Source of the DNA: RYN-133 sp963785425
GTDB lineage: Bacteria > Actinomycetota > Actinomycetes > Mycobacteriales > Jatrophihabitantaceae
Direction: 5' to 3'
Assembly: GCA_963785425.1 (NCBI GenBank)
Contig: CAWAVG010000004.1
Coordinates: 1 to 64,000, forward strand
Length of the DNA: 64,000 bases
Each line of letters begins with the position of its first letter. Position 1 is the stretch's first letter. Under the pieces are notes generated by a model, which did not search any database, was not told the DNA's origin, and saw nothing but the letters and a program-made list of their open reading frames with translations. The position numbers were made by a program, and so were the translations under genes. Positions 16,811 to 28,415 of this stretch are shown piece after piece.

Positions 16811-17818
16811 CTAACGGTTCGACTTTGTCTCAGGTTGGACCGGGTCAGGGCCGTGCCGAGAGCTTTCGAAGCGGTAGGCGTCGTTCACCATGGCCCGCAG
16901 GTCACGGGTCGGGGACCACCCGAGCACGTCGAGCGCGCGGGCGTTCGAGGCGACGAGCCGGGGCGGGTCGCCGGCCCGGCGCGGGGCCTCGACGACCGGG
17001 ACGTCGCGCCCGGTCACCTCGGCGACCGTGGTGAGCACCTCACGCACCGAGTAGCCGGTGCCGCTGCCCAGGTTGATCACGTGGTGAACACCGGGCTCGG
17101 CGGCGCTCAGCGCCGCCAGATGGGCCTCACCGAGGTCGACCACGTGCAGGTAGTCGCGCACGCAGGTGCCGTCCGGGGTGTCGTAGTCGGTGCCGAACAG
17201 GGACAGCTCGGCGCCTGAGCCCATGGTGGCGCGCAGCGCGTTGGGGATCAGGTGGGTCTCGGTCGCGTGCCGCTCGCCGTAGCCCAGCCCTTCGACGGTG
17301 TGCAGCGCCCCGGCGACGTTGAAGTACCGCAGGCTGACCGCCGCCATGCCGTAACTCGTGGCATAGTCGCTCAGCGCCAGGTCGATCGCCAGCTTCGTCG
17401 CGCCGTACGGGCTCGTCGGCCGGGTGGGCGCGTCCTCGGTGATCGGCTGTTCGGCGACGTCGCCGTAGGTCGCAGCAGAGGACGAGAACACGATCCGGTC
17501 GACGCCATACGCGCGGAGTGAGTCGAGCAGGGCGATGGTGCCGACCACGTTGTTGCGCCAGTAGAGCGACGGCTCCTGGGTCGACTCCCCGACCAGGGAC
17601 TTGGCCGCGAAGTGGACGGCGGCTTCGATCCCCCACTCGCCCAGCCGCCCGTCCAGGGCCGTGATCGGGATCTCGTGGAACTCGGCACCCGGGGGCACGG
17701 CGTCGGCGTGCCCGGTCGACAGGTCATCGACGACGACGACCTCATGACCGGCGGCGAGCAACTGGGCAACGACGACGCTGCCGATGTAGCCGGCTCCGCC
17801 GGTCACGAGTACGCGCAT
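16811..17818 (-). CDS. galE: UDP-glucose 4-epimerase
   Basis: This is a 335-aa short-chain dehydrogenase of normal GalE length, interconverting UDP-glucose and UDP-galactose. The NAD-binding GGAGYIGS is at residues 7-14, the catalytic Ser region FSSSAATYG near 115, and the Tyr/Lys pair in SPYGATKLA near 140-148. SLRYFNVAGA and CVRDYLHVVDL are GalE signatures. The ATG start sits at the right end of the polysaccharide locus, so it probably supplies UDP-galactose for the polymer, although GalE is also a housekeeping enzyme. The frame is intact, unlike the sugar transferase next door. Confidence 0.92.
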   Translation of the reverse strand: MRVLVTGGAGYIGSVVVAQLLAAGHEVVVVDDLSTGHADAVPPGAEFHEIPITALDGRLGEWGIEAAVHFAAKSLVGESTQEPSLYWRNNVVGTIALLDSLRAYGVDRIVFSSSAATYGDVAEQPITEDAPTRPTSPYGATKLAIDLALSDYATSYGMAAVSLRYFNVAGALHTVEGLGYGERHATETHLIPNALRATMGSGAELSLFGTDYDTPDGTCVRDYLHVVDLGEAHLAALSAAEPGVHHVINLGSGTGYSVREVLTTVAEVTGRDVPVVEAPRRAGDPPRLVASNARALDVLGWSPTRDLRAMVNDAYRFESSRHGPDPVQPETKSNR

Positions 17819-17880
17819 CCGGCGACCCTACCGAGGCGCCGGGATTGGTCGGTCGCAATGGGTGCCGCCCGGACGCGGGC

Positions 17881-20713
<2,833 letters not shown>

Positions 20714-20726
20714 CGGCGACGTCCGA

Positions 20727-20757
20727 AAACCGCCAGTCGATGTCGCCGTGGCGGTTT
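20727..20757 (+). terminator. hairpin terminator after ppc
   Basis: The arms AAACCGCCA (20727-20735) and TGGCGGTTT (20749-20757) pair perfectly over 9 bp with a 13-base loop, starting 13 bases after the ppc stop and ending in a T-containing run. It lies just upstream of the next gene's GTG at 20769, so it probably limits readthrough from ppc. Confidence 0.65.
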
Positions 20758-20768
20758 AGTTTGGACGG

Positions 20769-22214
20769 GTGATCCTCCCCGACTTCGACACCTGCTACCG
20801 GGCGGTGCAGTCACGAGACACCCGCTTCGACGGGTGGTTCTTCACGGCGGTCCGCACGACGGGCATCTATTGCCGGCCGTCCTGCCCGGCGATCACACCC
20901 AAGCGCGGCAACGTCACCTTCCATCCGAGCGCAGCAGCGGCTCAGCGCGCGGGCTTCCGCGCCTGCAAGCGGTGCCGTCCGGATGCCTCACCCGGGTCGC
21001 CGGAATGGAATGTGCGCGGCGATCTCGTGGGCCGGGCGCTTCGTCTGATCGGCGACGGCGTCGTCGACCGTGAGGGCGTTCCCGGTCTCGCCCGCCGGTT
21101 GGGGTACTCCGAACGTCAGGTGCATCGCAGTCTGATCGCCGAGGTCGGCGCCGGGCCGCTCGCTCTTGCCCGCGCCCAGCGCGCCCAGACCGCGCGGGTA
21201 CTGCTCGAGACGACCGACATCCCGGTGACCGATGTCGCGTTCGGAGCCGGCTTCTCCAGCGTGCGGCAGTTCAACGACACGATCCACGAGGTGTTCGCCA
21301 CGACGCCGACGGTGCTTCGCACCGCACGTCGTCGGGGTGGCCCGTCGGAAGCCGGTGTCATCACCCTGCGGCTGCCCTACCGCGAGCCGCACGATGTCGG
21401 GTTCACGCTCGATTTCCTCGGTGCCCACGCGGTGCCCGGGCTCGAGAGCTACGAGCAGGGCACGTACACCCGGGTGATGCGCGCGCCCGGTGGCCCGGCC
21501 CTCGTCTCGGTGAGCGCCGCGACCGATGCGCTGCGGTGCGCGGTCCGCGTGCGAGACACGCGCGATCTCGTCACCGTCGTGGCACGGGTACGGCGACTGT
21601 TCGACCTCGATGCCGATCCGGTCGCGACCGACGCCGCCCTGGCGGGCGAAGCTGCACTCGCGCCGCTGGTGCTCAAGCGACCCGGACTGCGCGCGCCGGG
21701 CTCGGTCGACGGCTTCGAGACGGCGGTGCGCACGGTCGTCGGGCAGCAGATCTCCGTGCGGGGCGCCCGGTCGGTGCTCGGGCGCATCGTCGCCGAGCAC
21801 GGCGAGATCGCCTTCGACGGCGACCCGTGGCGGTTGTTCCCGACACCCGCCGTCCTCGCCGCACTCGTACCCGAAGCACTGCCGATGCCACGCGCACGCG
21901 GACGCACCGTCAGCGCGCTGGCGAATGCGACGCTCTCGGGATTGGAGCTGGATCCCGGCGCAGATCGTCACGAGGTGCGCGCGACCCTGCTGGCGCTGCC
22001 GGGTATCGGCCCGTGGACCGCCGACTACCTGCGGATGCGCACCATGTCCGATCCCGACGTGCTTCTCGCCGGCGACCTCGTGGTGCGGCGTGCCGCCGCC
22101 GATTTGGACATCGACCTGACCGACGGGCGTCCCGACTGGGCGCCGTGGCGCACCTACGCCACCTACCACCTGTGGGCCCATCTCGTTTCCGACGAATGGG
22201 CGCGACTGCGATGA
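20769..22214 (+). CDS. Ada-type metal-binding/AraC domain fused to AlkA 3-methyladenine DNA glycosylase
   Basis: This is a 481-aa alkylation-repair protein. The N-terminal Ada domain carries FFTAVRTTGIYCRPSCPAI and FRACKRCRPD, the four zinc Cys including the methyl-acceptor Cys. An AraC-type helix-turn-helix follows (about 75-185, ending DVAFGAGFSSVRQFND). From about 195 comes an AlkA glycosylase with its N-terminal beta domain and the HhH-GPD region (TVVGQQISVRGA, LLALPGIGPWTADY with the catalytic Asp downstream in LLAGDLVV). It probably excises alkylated bases and senses methyl damage. The stop overlaps the ogt start (ATGA), indicating a repair operon. Confidence 0.88.
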   Translation: MILPDFDTCYRAVQSRDTRFDGWFFTAVRTTGIYCRPSCPAITPKRGNVTFHPSAAAAQRAGFRACKRCRPDASPGSPEWNVRGDLVGRALRLIGDGVVDREGVPGLARRLGYSERQVHRSLIAEVGAGPLALARAQRAQTARVLLETTDIPVTDVAFGAGFSSVRQFNDTIHEVFATTPTVLRTARRRGGPSEAGVITLRLPYREPHDVGFTLDFLGAHAVPGLESYEQGTYTRVMRAPGGPALVSVSAATDALRCAVRVRDTRDLVTVVARVRRLFDLDADPVATDAALAGEAALAPLVLKRPGLRAPGSVDGFETAVRTVVGQQISVRGARSVLGRIVAEHGEIAFDGDPWRLFPTPAVLAALVPEALPMPRARGRTVSALANATLSGLELDPGADRHEVRATLLALPGIGPWTADYLRMRTMSDPDVLLAGDLVVRRAAADLDIDLTDGRPDWAPWRTYATYHLWAHLVSDEWARLR

Positions 22215-22723
22215 TCAACACCGAGGAGACCACGATGCGCTACACCTACGTCCCGTCGCCGCTGGGCGACCTGCTCGTCACCCGCGACGACATCGGCATC
22301 ACCGGCCTGTACCTGCCCACCGGTAAGCATGTGGTGACGCCGAGGGACGGGTGGACGCGCGACGACGACGCGTTCGACGACGTGCGCGCGCAACTTGCGC
22401 AGTACTTCGCCGGAGAACGGCGAGAGTTCTCGGTGCCCCTGCACGCGTCGGGGACGCCGTTCCAGAAGCGGGTGTGGAGCGCGCTGTGCGAGATCCCCTA
22501 CGGCGAGACGGCCAGCTACGGGGCGACGGCAGCCGCGATCGGCGCGCCGACGGCCTCGCGCGCGGTCGGCCTGGCCAACGGGCAGAACCCGATCTCGATC
22601 GTGGTCCCGTGCCACCGGGTGATCGGCGCCGGCGGCGCACTCACCGGCTACGGCGGCGGCCTCGAGGCCAAGCAGTGGCTGCTGGCCCACGAAGCTTCCC
22701 GGGTGGGTTTATTCGCGATGTAG
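22211..22723 (+). CDS. ogt: methylated-DNA--[protein]-cysteine S-methyltransferase
   Basis: This protein of about 170 aa transfers methyl groups from O6-methylguanine to its own cysteine. The active-site motif is VVPCHRVIGAGG near residue 137, and the DNA-binding region PYGETASYGATAAAIG is typical. The ATG at 22211 overlaps the preceding glycosylase stop by 4 bases; a second in-frame ATG at 22235 is possible. The pairing with an Ada-AlkA fusion makes a compact alkylation-repair operon, possibly induced by the Ada domain itself. Confidence 0.92.
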   Translation: MINTEETTMRYTYVPSPLGDLLVTRDDIGITGLYLPTGKHVVTPRDGWTRDDDAFDDVRAQLAQYFAGERREFSVPLHASGTPFQKRVWSALCEIPYGETASYGATAAAIGAPTASRAVGLANGQNPISIVVPCHRVIGAGGALTGYGGGLEAKQWLLAHEASRVGLFAM

Positions 22724-22735
22724 GGCTCTTCGAAA

Positions 22736-22808
22736 CGAGTGGCACGTCTTAGAAATGAGTGGCACGCGATGAGCGCTCGCGCGAAGAGTTGGCCGTCTCA
22801 CGCGAGCG
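22736..22808. repeat. short direct repeat and inverted repeat between convergent ogt and pth
   Basis: GAGTGGCACG occurs twice about 20 bases apart, and CGCTCGCG (22774-22781) pairs with CGCGAGCG (22801-22808). The 163-bp gap holds no gene. Both flanking genes end here, so the hairpin may stop transcription from both sides. The GAGTGG core resembles the element at 48101-48180, also between convergent genes. Confidence 0.5.
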
Positions 22809-22886
22809 TCAGCGAGCTTGCGTTCGAAGCGGCGGACGGCCCCGAGCGCAGCGAGCGGGCCAGACGCCGATTCGATCCCGGCGAGT

Positions 22887-23456
22887 TCAATGGAATTCGT
22901 TTTGGGCTGTCTCCAGGCCGTCGCGCAGGAGCGCTTCGGCGGCGTCGGCGGCTCTGTCGATCAGGTAGGGCAGTTCCTTGCGCTCGCCGGTGGCGAACTC
23001 ACGCAGGACGAAGTCGGCCGGGTCCTGGCGGCCGGGCGGTCGTCCGATGCCGAACCGGACCCGCGCGAACTCGGGTGAGCCCAGCGCCGCCGCCATCGAC
23101 CGCAGGCCGTTGTGGCCGCCCGCGCCGCCGCCGCGCTTGAGGCGGATCGTCCCGAAGTCCAGATCGAGGTCGTCGTGCACGACCACGATGCGTTCGACCG
23201 GCGTCTTGAAGAACCGGGCCGCCGCGTTGACCGGGCCGCCGGATTCGTTCATGTACGACATCGGCTTCGCCATCACGATCGGCGCACCGTCCAGCCGTGC
23301 CTCGAGGATCTCGCACCGCGAGCGGTGCGCCTTGAAGCGGCCACCGACCCGCTCCGCGAGCAGGTCGACGACGGCGAAGCCGACGTTGTGCCGGGTCGCC
23401 GCGTAACGCGGACCGGGGTTGCCGAGGCCGACGATGAGATAGCGGTCGTCGGCCAC
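22887..23456 (-). CDS. pth: peptidyl-tRNA hydrolase
   Basis: This is a 189-aa cytoplasmic esterase that frees tRNA from peptidyl-tRNA dropped by ribosomes. Family residues are all present: VGLGNPGPRYAATRHNVGF (Asn and catalytic His near 20-24), KPMSYMNESG, and VVVHDDLDLDFG with the catalytic Asp. RGGGAGGHNGLRS completes the substrate cleft. It follows rplY by 27 bp on the same strand, the usual actinobacterial rplY-pth pair. Confidence 0.95.
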   Translation of the reverse strand: MADDRYLIVGLGNPGPRYAATRHNVGFAVVDLLAERVGGRFKAHRSRCEILEARLDGAPIVMAKPMSYMNESGGPVNAAARFFKTPVERIVVVHDDLDLDFGTIRLKRGGGAGGHNGLRSMAAALGSPEFARVRFGIGRPPGRQDPADFVLREFATGERKELPYLIDRAADAAEALLRDGLETAQNEFH

Positions 23457-23483
23457 GGCAGCGCGGAGCGGTTGTGCGCAGGC

Positions 23484-24179
23484 TTACTCGGCGGACTCGC
23501 CGGACTGCGCCCTGGCGTCGTCGGACCCGCCGTCCTGGGTGCTCTCGCCAGCCTCGCCGGCCTCGCCCTCGGGCTGGTCCTCGACGATGCCCAACTCCTC
23601 GGCGGCCTCGGCCACCTCGGCTTCGAGCTCGGCCTCGGTCGGCGCCTCGTTCATGGCCAACAGCACCTGGGCCGGGTCGGTGATCAGAGCGGAACCGGCA
23701 GGCAGGGTCAAGTCGCCGCCCGTGATCGTGTCGCCGATCTTCAGCCCGTCGATGCTCACCGGGATCTCGGTGGGCAGGTTGGTCGCTTCGGCCTCGAGCG
23801 ACACCGAGGTGTGTTCCTGGGCAAGCAGGCCGCCGGCGACGACATCGCCGCTGATCGCGAGGGGAACGTCGATGGTGACCTTCTCCCCGCGGCGCACCGC
23901 GAGCAGGTCGACGTGGTCGTAGGTGCCCTTGATCGCGTGACGCTGGATCGCCTTCGGGATCGCGAGCTGCTCCTCGCCGCCCAGCTCGAGCGTCAGGAGC
24001 ACGTTGGCACCGCCGTGCCGCACCGCGTTGGCGAACTCGCGGGCGGGCAACGACACGTGCCGGGGATCGGCCCCGTGCCCGTAGATGACCGCGGGGATCT
24101 TGCCGGCGCGGCGGGTACGGCGGGCACCGCCCTTACCGAACTCGGTACGTGCTTCGGCGCTGAGCCGGACCTCGGACAC
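23484..24179 (-). CDS. rplY: 50S ribosomal protein L25/general stress protein Ctc
   Basis: This 231-aa member of the long L25 (TL5/CTC) family binds 5S rRNA. The N-terminal domain (SAEARTEFGKGGARRTRRAG, KIPAVIYGHG) and the C-terminal beta domain (LPTEIPVSIDGLKIGDTI) are typical. The last 45 residues are an acidic Glu/Ala-rich tail common in actinobacterial versions. It starts with GTG at 24179. The next gene is pth, as in Mycobacterium; prs and glmU, which often flank this pair, lie 13 kb away here. Confidence 0.93.
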   Translation of the reverse strand: MSEVRLSAEARTEFGKGGARRTRRAGKIPAVIYGHGADPRHVSLPAREFANAVRHGGANVLLTLELGGEEQLAIPKAIQRHAIKGTYDHVDLLAVRRGEKVTIDVPLAISGDVVAGGLLAQEHTSVSLEAEATNLPTEIPVSIDGLKIGDTITGGDLTLPAGSALITDPAQVLLAMNEAPTEAELEAEVAEAAEELGIVEDQPEGEAGEAGESTQDGGSDDARAQSGESAE

Positions 24180-24270
24180 TGCTGAACTCCTGATTTCTCG
24201 TTGTCACAGACGCGCTGCCGCAGGAGGGACGGACGTGGGCGCGCGTCGCGAACGACACCGCGTCGATCAC

Positions 24271-24293
24271 GGATGTTCGCGGGGCGAACGTCC
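24271..24293 (-). terminator. strong hairpin between the ABC exporter operon and rplY
   Basis: GGATGTTCGC and GCGAACGTCC pair over 10 bp (one G-U) around a 3-base GGG loop. It lies about 140 bases after the permease stop and 90 bases before the rplY start. It could end exporter transcription or be an rplY leader structure. The 252-bp gap (24180-24431) holds no gene; the rplY promoter should be here. Confidence 0.5.
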
Positions 24294-24431
24294 CTCGCCG
24301 GGGCAACCTCATCAGCCTACCGGAGCGCGCCGGTGCTGCGGACGCCGGCGTATTCAACCGCAGGTTGGCCCGAGTGGACGCGCCGCGGCTGTTCCCCGAC
24401 CGCACGCTTTCCAGGCGATTCCGTGGGATGA

Positions 24432-25235
24432 CTAGCGCGAGGCGGCCTTCTTGTAGCGACGCACGGACAACGGTGCGAAGACCGCGACCAGCACGACGCA
24501 CCACAGCAGCGTGTAGACCGCGGGATGTTGCATCGACCAGTCCTTGCTCGGGGGCAGCAGGCTGCTCGTGTTGCCGAAGGCTTCACGGGCAGCCTGCGTC
24601 ACCGTCGAGACCGGGTTCCAGTTCGCGATCACCTTGAGCACCGTCGGGAAGTGCTGGGTGGGCACGAACGTGTTCGCAATGAAGGTCATCGGGAAGATCA
24701 CGATGAACGACGCGTTGTTGACCACCTCGGGTGACGGCACGATCAGCCCGATGAGGGCCATCACCCATGAGATCGCGTAGGCGAACGCGAGCAGCAGCAG
24801 GTAGCCCCCGGTCGCGTGGAGCACGTCGGTGTGGATGCGCCAGCCGATGATCGCGCCCGTCGCCGACATCACGATGAGCGTGACCAGGTTGTAGCCGACG
24901 TCGCTGGTGGTGCGGCCGACGAGGACCGCCGAGCGTGACATCGGCAGCGATCGGAAGCGGTCGATGATGCCCTTCTGGATGTCGTCGGCCATGCCCGCGC
25001 CGGTGAAGGTGGCACCGAAAACCACCGTCTGCGCGAAGATGCCCGGGATGAGGAACTGCTTGTACGAGATGCCCGGGGTCGGGATCGCGCTGCCGAAGAC
25101 GTAGGCGAACAGCAGGATGAACATGATCGGCGACACCGTCGTGAAAACGAGGATGTCGGGCACCCGCTTGATCTTGATCAGATTGCGCTTGGCGACGATT
25201 GCGCCGTCGACCGCGACCTTCACCGCGGCGTTCAT
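24432..25235 (-). CDS. ABC-2 type export permease (DrrB-like)
   Basis: This is a 267-aa membrane protein with six predicted helices and the ABC-2 signature region (FAQTVVFGATFTGAGMADDIQKGIIDRFRSLPMSRSAVL, residues about 68-105). The family exports drugs, lipids or polysaccharides with a separate ATPase. The ATPase gene lies 6 bp upstream on the same strand, so the two form one transporter. The substrate is not evident; nearby genes are housekeeping. Confidence 0.85.
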   Translation of the reverse strand: MNAAVKVAVDGAIVAKRNLIKIKRVPDILVFTTVSPIMFILLFAYVFGSAIPTPGISYKQFLIPGIFAQTVVFGATFTGAGMADDIQKGIIDRFRSLPMSRSAVLVGRTTSDVGYNLVTLIVMSATGAIIGWRIHTDVLHATGGYLLLLAFAYAISWVMALIGLIVPSPEVVNNASFIVIFPMTFIANTFVPTQHFPTVLKVIANWNPVSTVTQAAREAFGNTSSLLPPSKDWSMQHPAVYTLLWCVVLVAVFAPLSVRRYKKAASR

Positions 25236-25241
25236 CGGGCG

Positions 25242-26251
25242 TCATCGCGCGGCCCCGGCGGGCTCCTGGCGCGACCCGTCCTCGGCGACGGCCGCGACGT
25301 CCTTCACGCCGTCCTCGGCGCGGTGACCGGTCAACGACAGGAACACGTCGTCCAGGGTCGGGCGGCGCAGGCCGACGTCGAGCACGCCGATCCCTGCCGT
25401 GTCGAGCGCACGCAGGACCTCGATGAGCACGCCCGCGCCGCCGCGCACCGGCGCCGTGAGCCCTCGGGAGTGGTCGTCGACGACGATCTCGCCGACAGCG
25501 ACGCGGTCGAGGATCTCGCGTGCCGCCCCCAGATCGTCGGCGCTGTCGAGGACGACCTCGATGCGTTCCCCCCGACCTGCGCCTTCAGTTCGTCGGCCGT
25601 GCCTTGAGCGATGCGCTTGCCGTGATCGATGACGAGGATGTCGTCGGCGAGGCGATCGGCCTCTTCGAGGTACTGGGTGGTCAGCAGCAGAGTGGTGCCC
25701 GACTTCACGAGCCCGGTGATCACCTCCCACATCTGCGTGCGGCTGCGCGGATCGAGCCCGGTCGTGGGTTCGTCCAGGAAGAGCACCGGCGGTGCGGCGA
25801 CCAGCGCACCGGCCAGGTCCAGGCGGCGTCGCATGCCGCCGGAGTAGGTCTTGACCGGACGGTGGGCGGCGTCGGTCAGCGCGAAGTCTGCGAGCAGTTC
25901 GTCGGCGCGTGCCTTCGACCGTTTCGGGTCGAGCCCGTACAGCCGCGCCACCATGTGGAGGTTCTCGTACCCGGTCAGGTATTCGTCGACCGCCGCGTAC
26001 TGCCCTGACACCCCGATGTGGGCACGCACGTCGCCGGGCTGCTTGCGGACGTCGAAGCCGGCGACCTCGGCCGACCCGTCGTCCGCGTCGAGCAACGTCG
26101 TCAGGATGCGCACCGCCGTCGTCTTTCCCGCACCGTTGGGTCCGAGCACGGCGAGCACCGAACCCTCGGGCACCGCCAGGTCGAGACCGTCGAGCGCGCG
26201 GACCTTGCCGTAGACCTTGACCAGCCCGCTGGCCTGCACGACGTCGCTCAT
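25242..26251 (-). CDS. ABC exporter ATPase (DrrA-like), with one-base frameshift
   Basis: This is the ATP-binding partner of the downstream permease. Motifs in the first frame are Walker A LGPNGAGKTTAVR (about 36-48), the signature YSGGMRRRLDLAG, Walker B PPVLFLDEPTTGLD and the switch His region. After LKAQVGG the frame shifts in a run of six G on the coding strand (25568-25573). One more G restores ERIEVVLDSADDLG and the DrrA-type C-terminal domain up to 25242 (total about 336 aa). A homopolymer slip is the likely cause. The start is ATG 26251 with GGGAGGG upstream; a GTG directly before it is less well spaced. Confidence 0.88.
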
Positions 26252-26389
26252 CACTGCCCTCCCGATAGGTGGCGAACGCTAGAGGACCGGTGCGACATCG
26301 CCCAGTGAATTGAGCAGAGGTTCGCTCACAGCACAGTCAGCGCACGATCGGCAGCGGCACGGACCACGGCGCCGACACCGGCCTGCCCG

Positions 26390-27406
26390 TCACGCGACGT
26401 CCTCCAGATCGGCGCGCTGCATGTCGGCGCCGGTCCCGCGCCGCAGCAGTCCGTCGACGAGCCGGCGCACAAGGGCGTCGTCGCCGGAGCGCGCCAGCGC
26501 CGGGCCCAGCTCGTCCAGCATGCGGTCGATGATCGCCGGCGCGGGGCGCAACGTCGCGTCGTCGACGGCGACGAGCTGGTCGCCAAGGCCGAATCGTGCC
26601 GCGCGCCAGGCCGCAGCGCGCAACCGGTCGTGCGGCAGACCCTGGGCATCGCCCGCGCCGGTGGTCACCGCGGTCTCGACCGCTGCCCGGCACAGCGCGG
26701 CGAGCAGGACGGAGTCGGCGACCTGCTGCCCGGCATCGGCGATCCGGAACTCGACCGTCGGGTACTTCGCGGAGAGCCGTACGTCGAAATAGATCATGCC
26801 GGCGTCGACGGCGGCACCGGTGGCAACAGCCTCGGCGACGCGGCGGTCGTACTCGGCGGGAGCGCCGAAGGGCGGGGTGGGTCCGGCGGTCGGCCAGCGT
26901 CCCCACGCGATCGTGCGGTAACTGGCGTAACCGGTGTCGAAGCCGGACCAGAACGGCGAGTTGGCGCTCATGGCGAGCAGCACGGCCAACCAACGGCGGA
27001 CGCCGTCGATGGCCGCGATCCCTTCTTCCCGTGAAGCGACAGAGACGTGCACGTGCGTGCCGCACGTGAGCTGGTCGGCGGCCACCAACCCGTACTGCTG
27101 TTGCATGCGCGCGTATCGCTCGTCCGGAGTGGGCGTCGGCATATCCGCGACCGGACTGGTGCCGAGACCGGCCACGAGCACGCCGCGCTCCTCGGCCGCG
27201 GTGACGATCTCGTGACGTCGCAGGTGCAGGTCGGCGGCGAGCGCCTCGAGCTCGTGCTGCGGCGCCGACGCGATCTCGGCCTGTTCGAGCTTGAGTTCGT
27301 GCTCGACCGACGTCGCGGGATCGGCGGCGAGCTGCTCGCCGACGCGCGCCGGTTGCGCTGCGCCGGTGAACAGCAGCAGCTCCTCCTCGACGCCGACGGT
27401 GCGCAC
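26390..27406 (-). CDS. YbdK-type carboxylate-amine ligase (glutamate-cysteine ligase 2 family)
   Basis: This is a 338-aa protein of the GCS2 family. The ATP- and substrate-binding start TVGVEEELLLF is near residues 3-13, HELKLEQAEIASAP near 37-50, and the core CGTHVHVSV near 113. EFRIADAG is also conserved. Family members make gamma-glutamylcysteine weakly or join other amines to carboxylates. In actinobacteria, where mycothiol replaces glutathione, the true substrate is usually unknown. The start is GTG at 27406, and it runs divergently from ispE. Confidence 0.8.
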   Translation of the reverse strand: MRTVGVEEELLLFTGAAQPARVGEQLAADPATSVEHELKLEQAEIASAPQHELEALAADLHLRRHEIVTAAEERGVLVAGLGTSPVADMPTPTPDERYARMQQQYGLVAADQLTCGTHVHVSVASREEGIAAIDGVRRWLAVLLAMSANSPFWSGFDTGYASYRTIAWGRWPTAGPTPPFGAPAEYDRRVAEAVATGAAVDAGMIYFDVRLSAKYPTVEFRIADAGQQVADSVLLAALCRAAVETAVTTGAGDAQGLPHDRLRAAAWRAARFGLGDQLVAVDDATLRPAPAIIDRMLDELGPALARSGDDALVRRLVDGLLRRGTGADMQRADLEDVA

Positions 27407-27493
27407 GCCGCCACCAACCGTGTGCCGGAGGGGTCGGCCCGTTCATCGAGGTCACCCGGAAAGCCTGACACAGCCGTCGATACAGTGAATGCG

Positions 27494-28415
27494 ATGCCCG
27501 TCGTCGAGATCGCCGACACGGTGCGCGTACGCGTACCGGCCAAGGTCAACCTGCATCTGTCCGTCGGCGTCGCCCGCCCGGACGGCTATCACGACCTCAC
27601 CACCGTGTTCCAGGCGGTGAGCATGTACGACGACGTCGTCGCGCGTGGCGCCGAAGGCCTGCACGTCAAGGCAGCGGGTCCGTATGCGCTCGGCGTGCCC
27701 ACCGACGGCGCCAATCTGGCCTGGCGCGCGGCCGAACTGCTCGCCGCACATGCCGGCACGGCGGCCGACGTCCGGCTCGACCTGCACAAGAACATCCCGC
27801 TCGCCGGCGGCATGGCGGGCGGGTCGGCCGACGCCGCGGGTGCCCTGATCGCCTGCGCCGCCCTGTGGCGGACGGGAACGTCGCGTGCACAACTGGTGAC
27901 CCTTGCCGCGAAGCTGGGCAGCGACGTGACCTTCCCGCTCACCGGGGGCACCGCCCTCGGGGTCGGCCGCGGCGAACAGGTCACACCGGTGCTCTCGACC
28001 GGCGAGTACCACTGGGTGTTCGCGCTGTCGGACGTCGGGCTCTCGACCGTCGAGGTTTACCGCGAGCTCGACCGGCAACGCGGCGCCGGCGAAGCGGCCG
28101 ACCCGATCGGAGCGAGTCGACGAGATGCTCGACGCGCTGCGCGCGGGTGACTGTGGGCGTGTCGCGGACGCGCTCGCCAACGACCTGCAGCCCGCAGCGC
28201 TCGCGCTCCGTCCCGAACTGGGCGACGTGCTCGCCGCCGGCGTCGACTTCGGAGCGCTCGGCGGGATCGTGTCCGGGTCGGGACCGACCTGCGCGTTCCT
28301 GTGCGCTCACGCCGACGCAGCGCAGGATCTCGCCGCCGACCTCGACCGGGCCGACATCTGCGCGGCGACGAGCGTGGCGACAGCGCCTGCGCCGGGCGCG
28401 CGAATCACCGGCTGA
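27494..28415 (+). CDS. ispE: 4-diphosphocytidyl-2-C-methyl-D-erythritol kinase, with one-base frameshift
   Basis: This GHMP kinase performs the fourth step of the MEP isoprenoid pathway. PAKVNLHLSVG is the substrate motif and IPLAGGMAGGSADAAG the ATP-binding GHMP motif; the C-terminal motif GGIVSGSGPTCAF is in another frame. The switch is at about 28106: removing one A turns ADPIGAS into ADPSERVDEMLDALRAGD and yields about 306 aa, the normal length. The pathway is essential in actinobacteria, so the extra base is probably an error. The stop overlaps the ABC-F start (TGATG). In relatives ispE follows ksgA directly; here it is on the opposite strand about 10 kb away. Confidence 0.9.

Noticed and set aside
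26390..27406. Glutathione synthesis gene (gshA)
   Set aside because: It is the GCS2/YbdK type, whose members are often not true glutamate-cysteine ligases, and actinobacteria usually use mycothiol.
27047..27493. N-terminal extension of ispE
   Set aside because: It overlaps the YbdK-type gene antisense; the GHMP-kinase domain begins right after ATG 27494.
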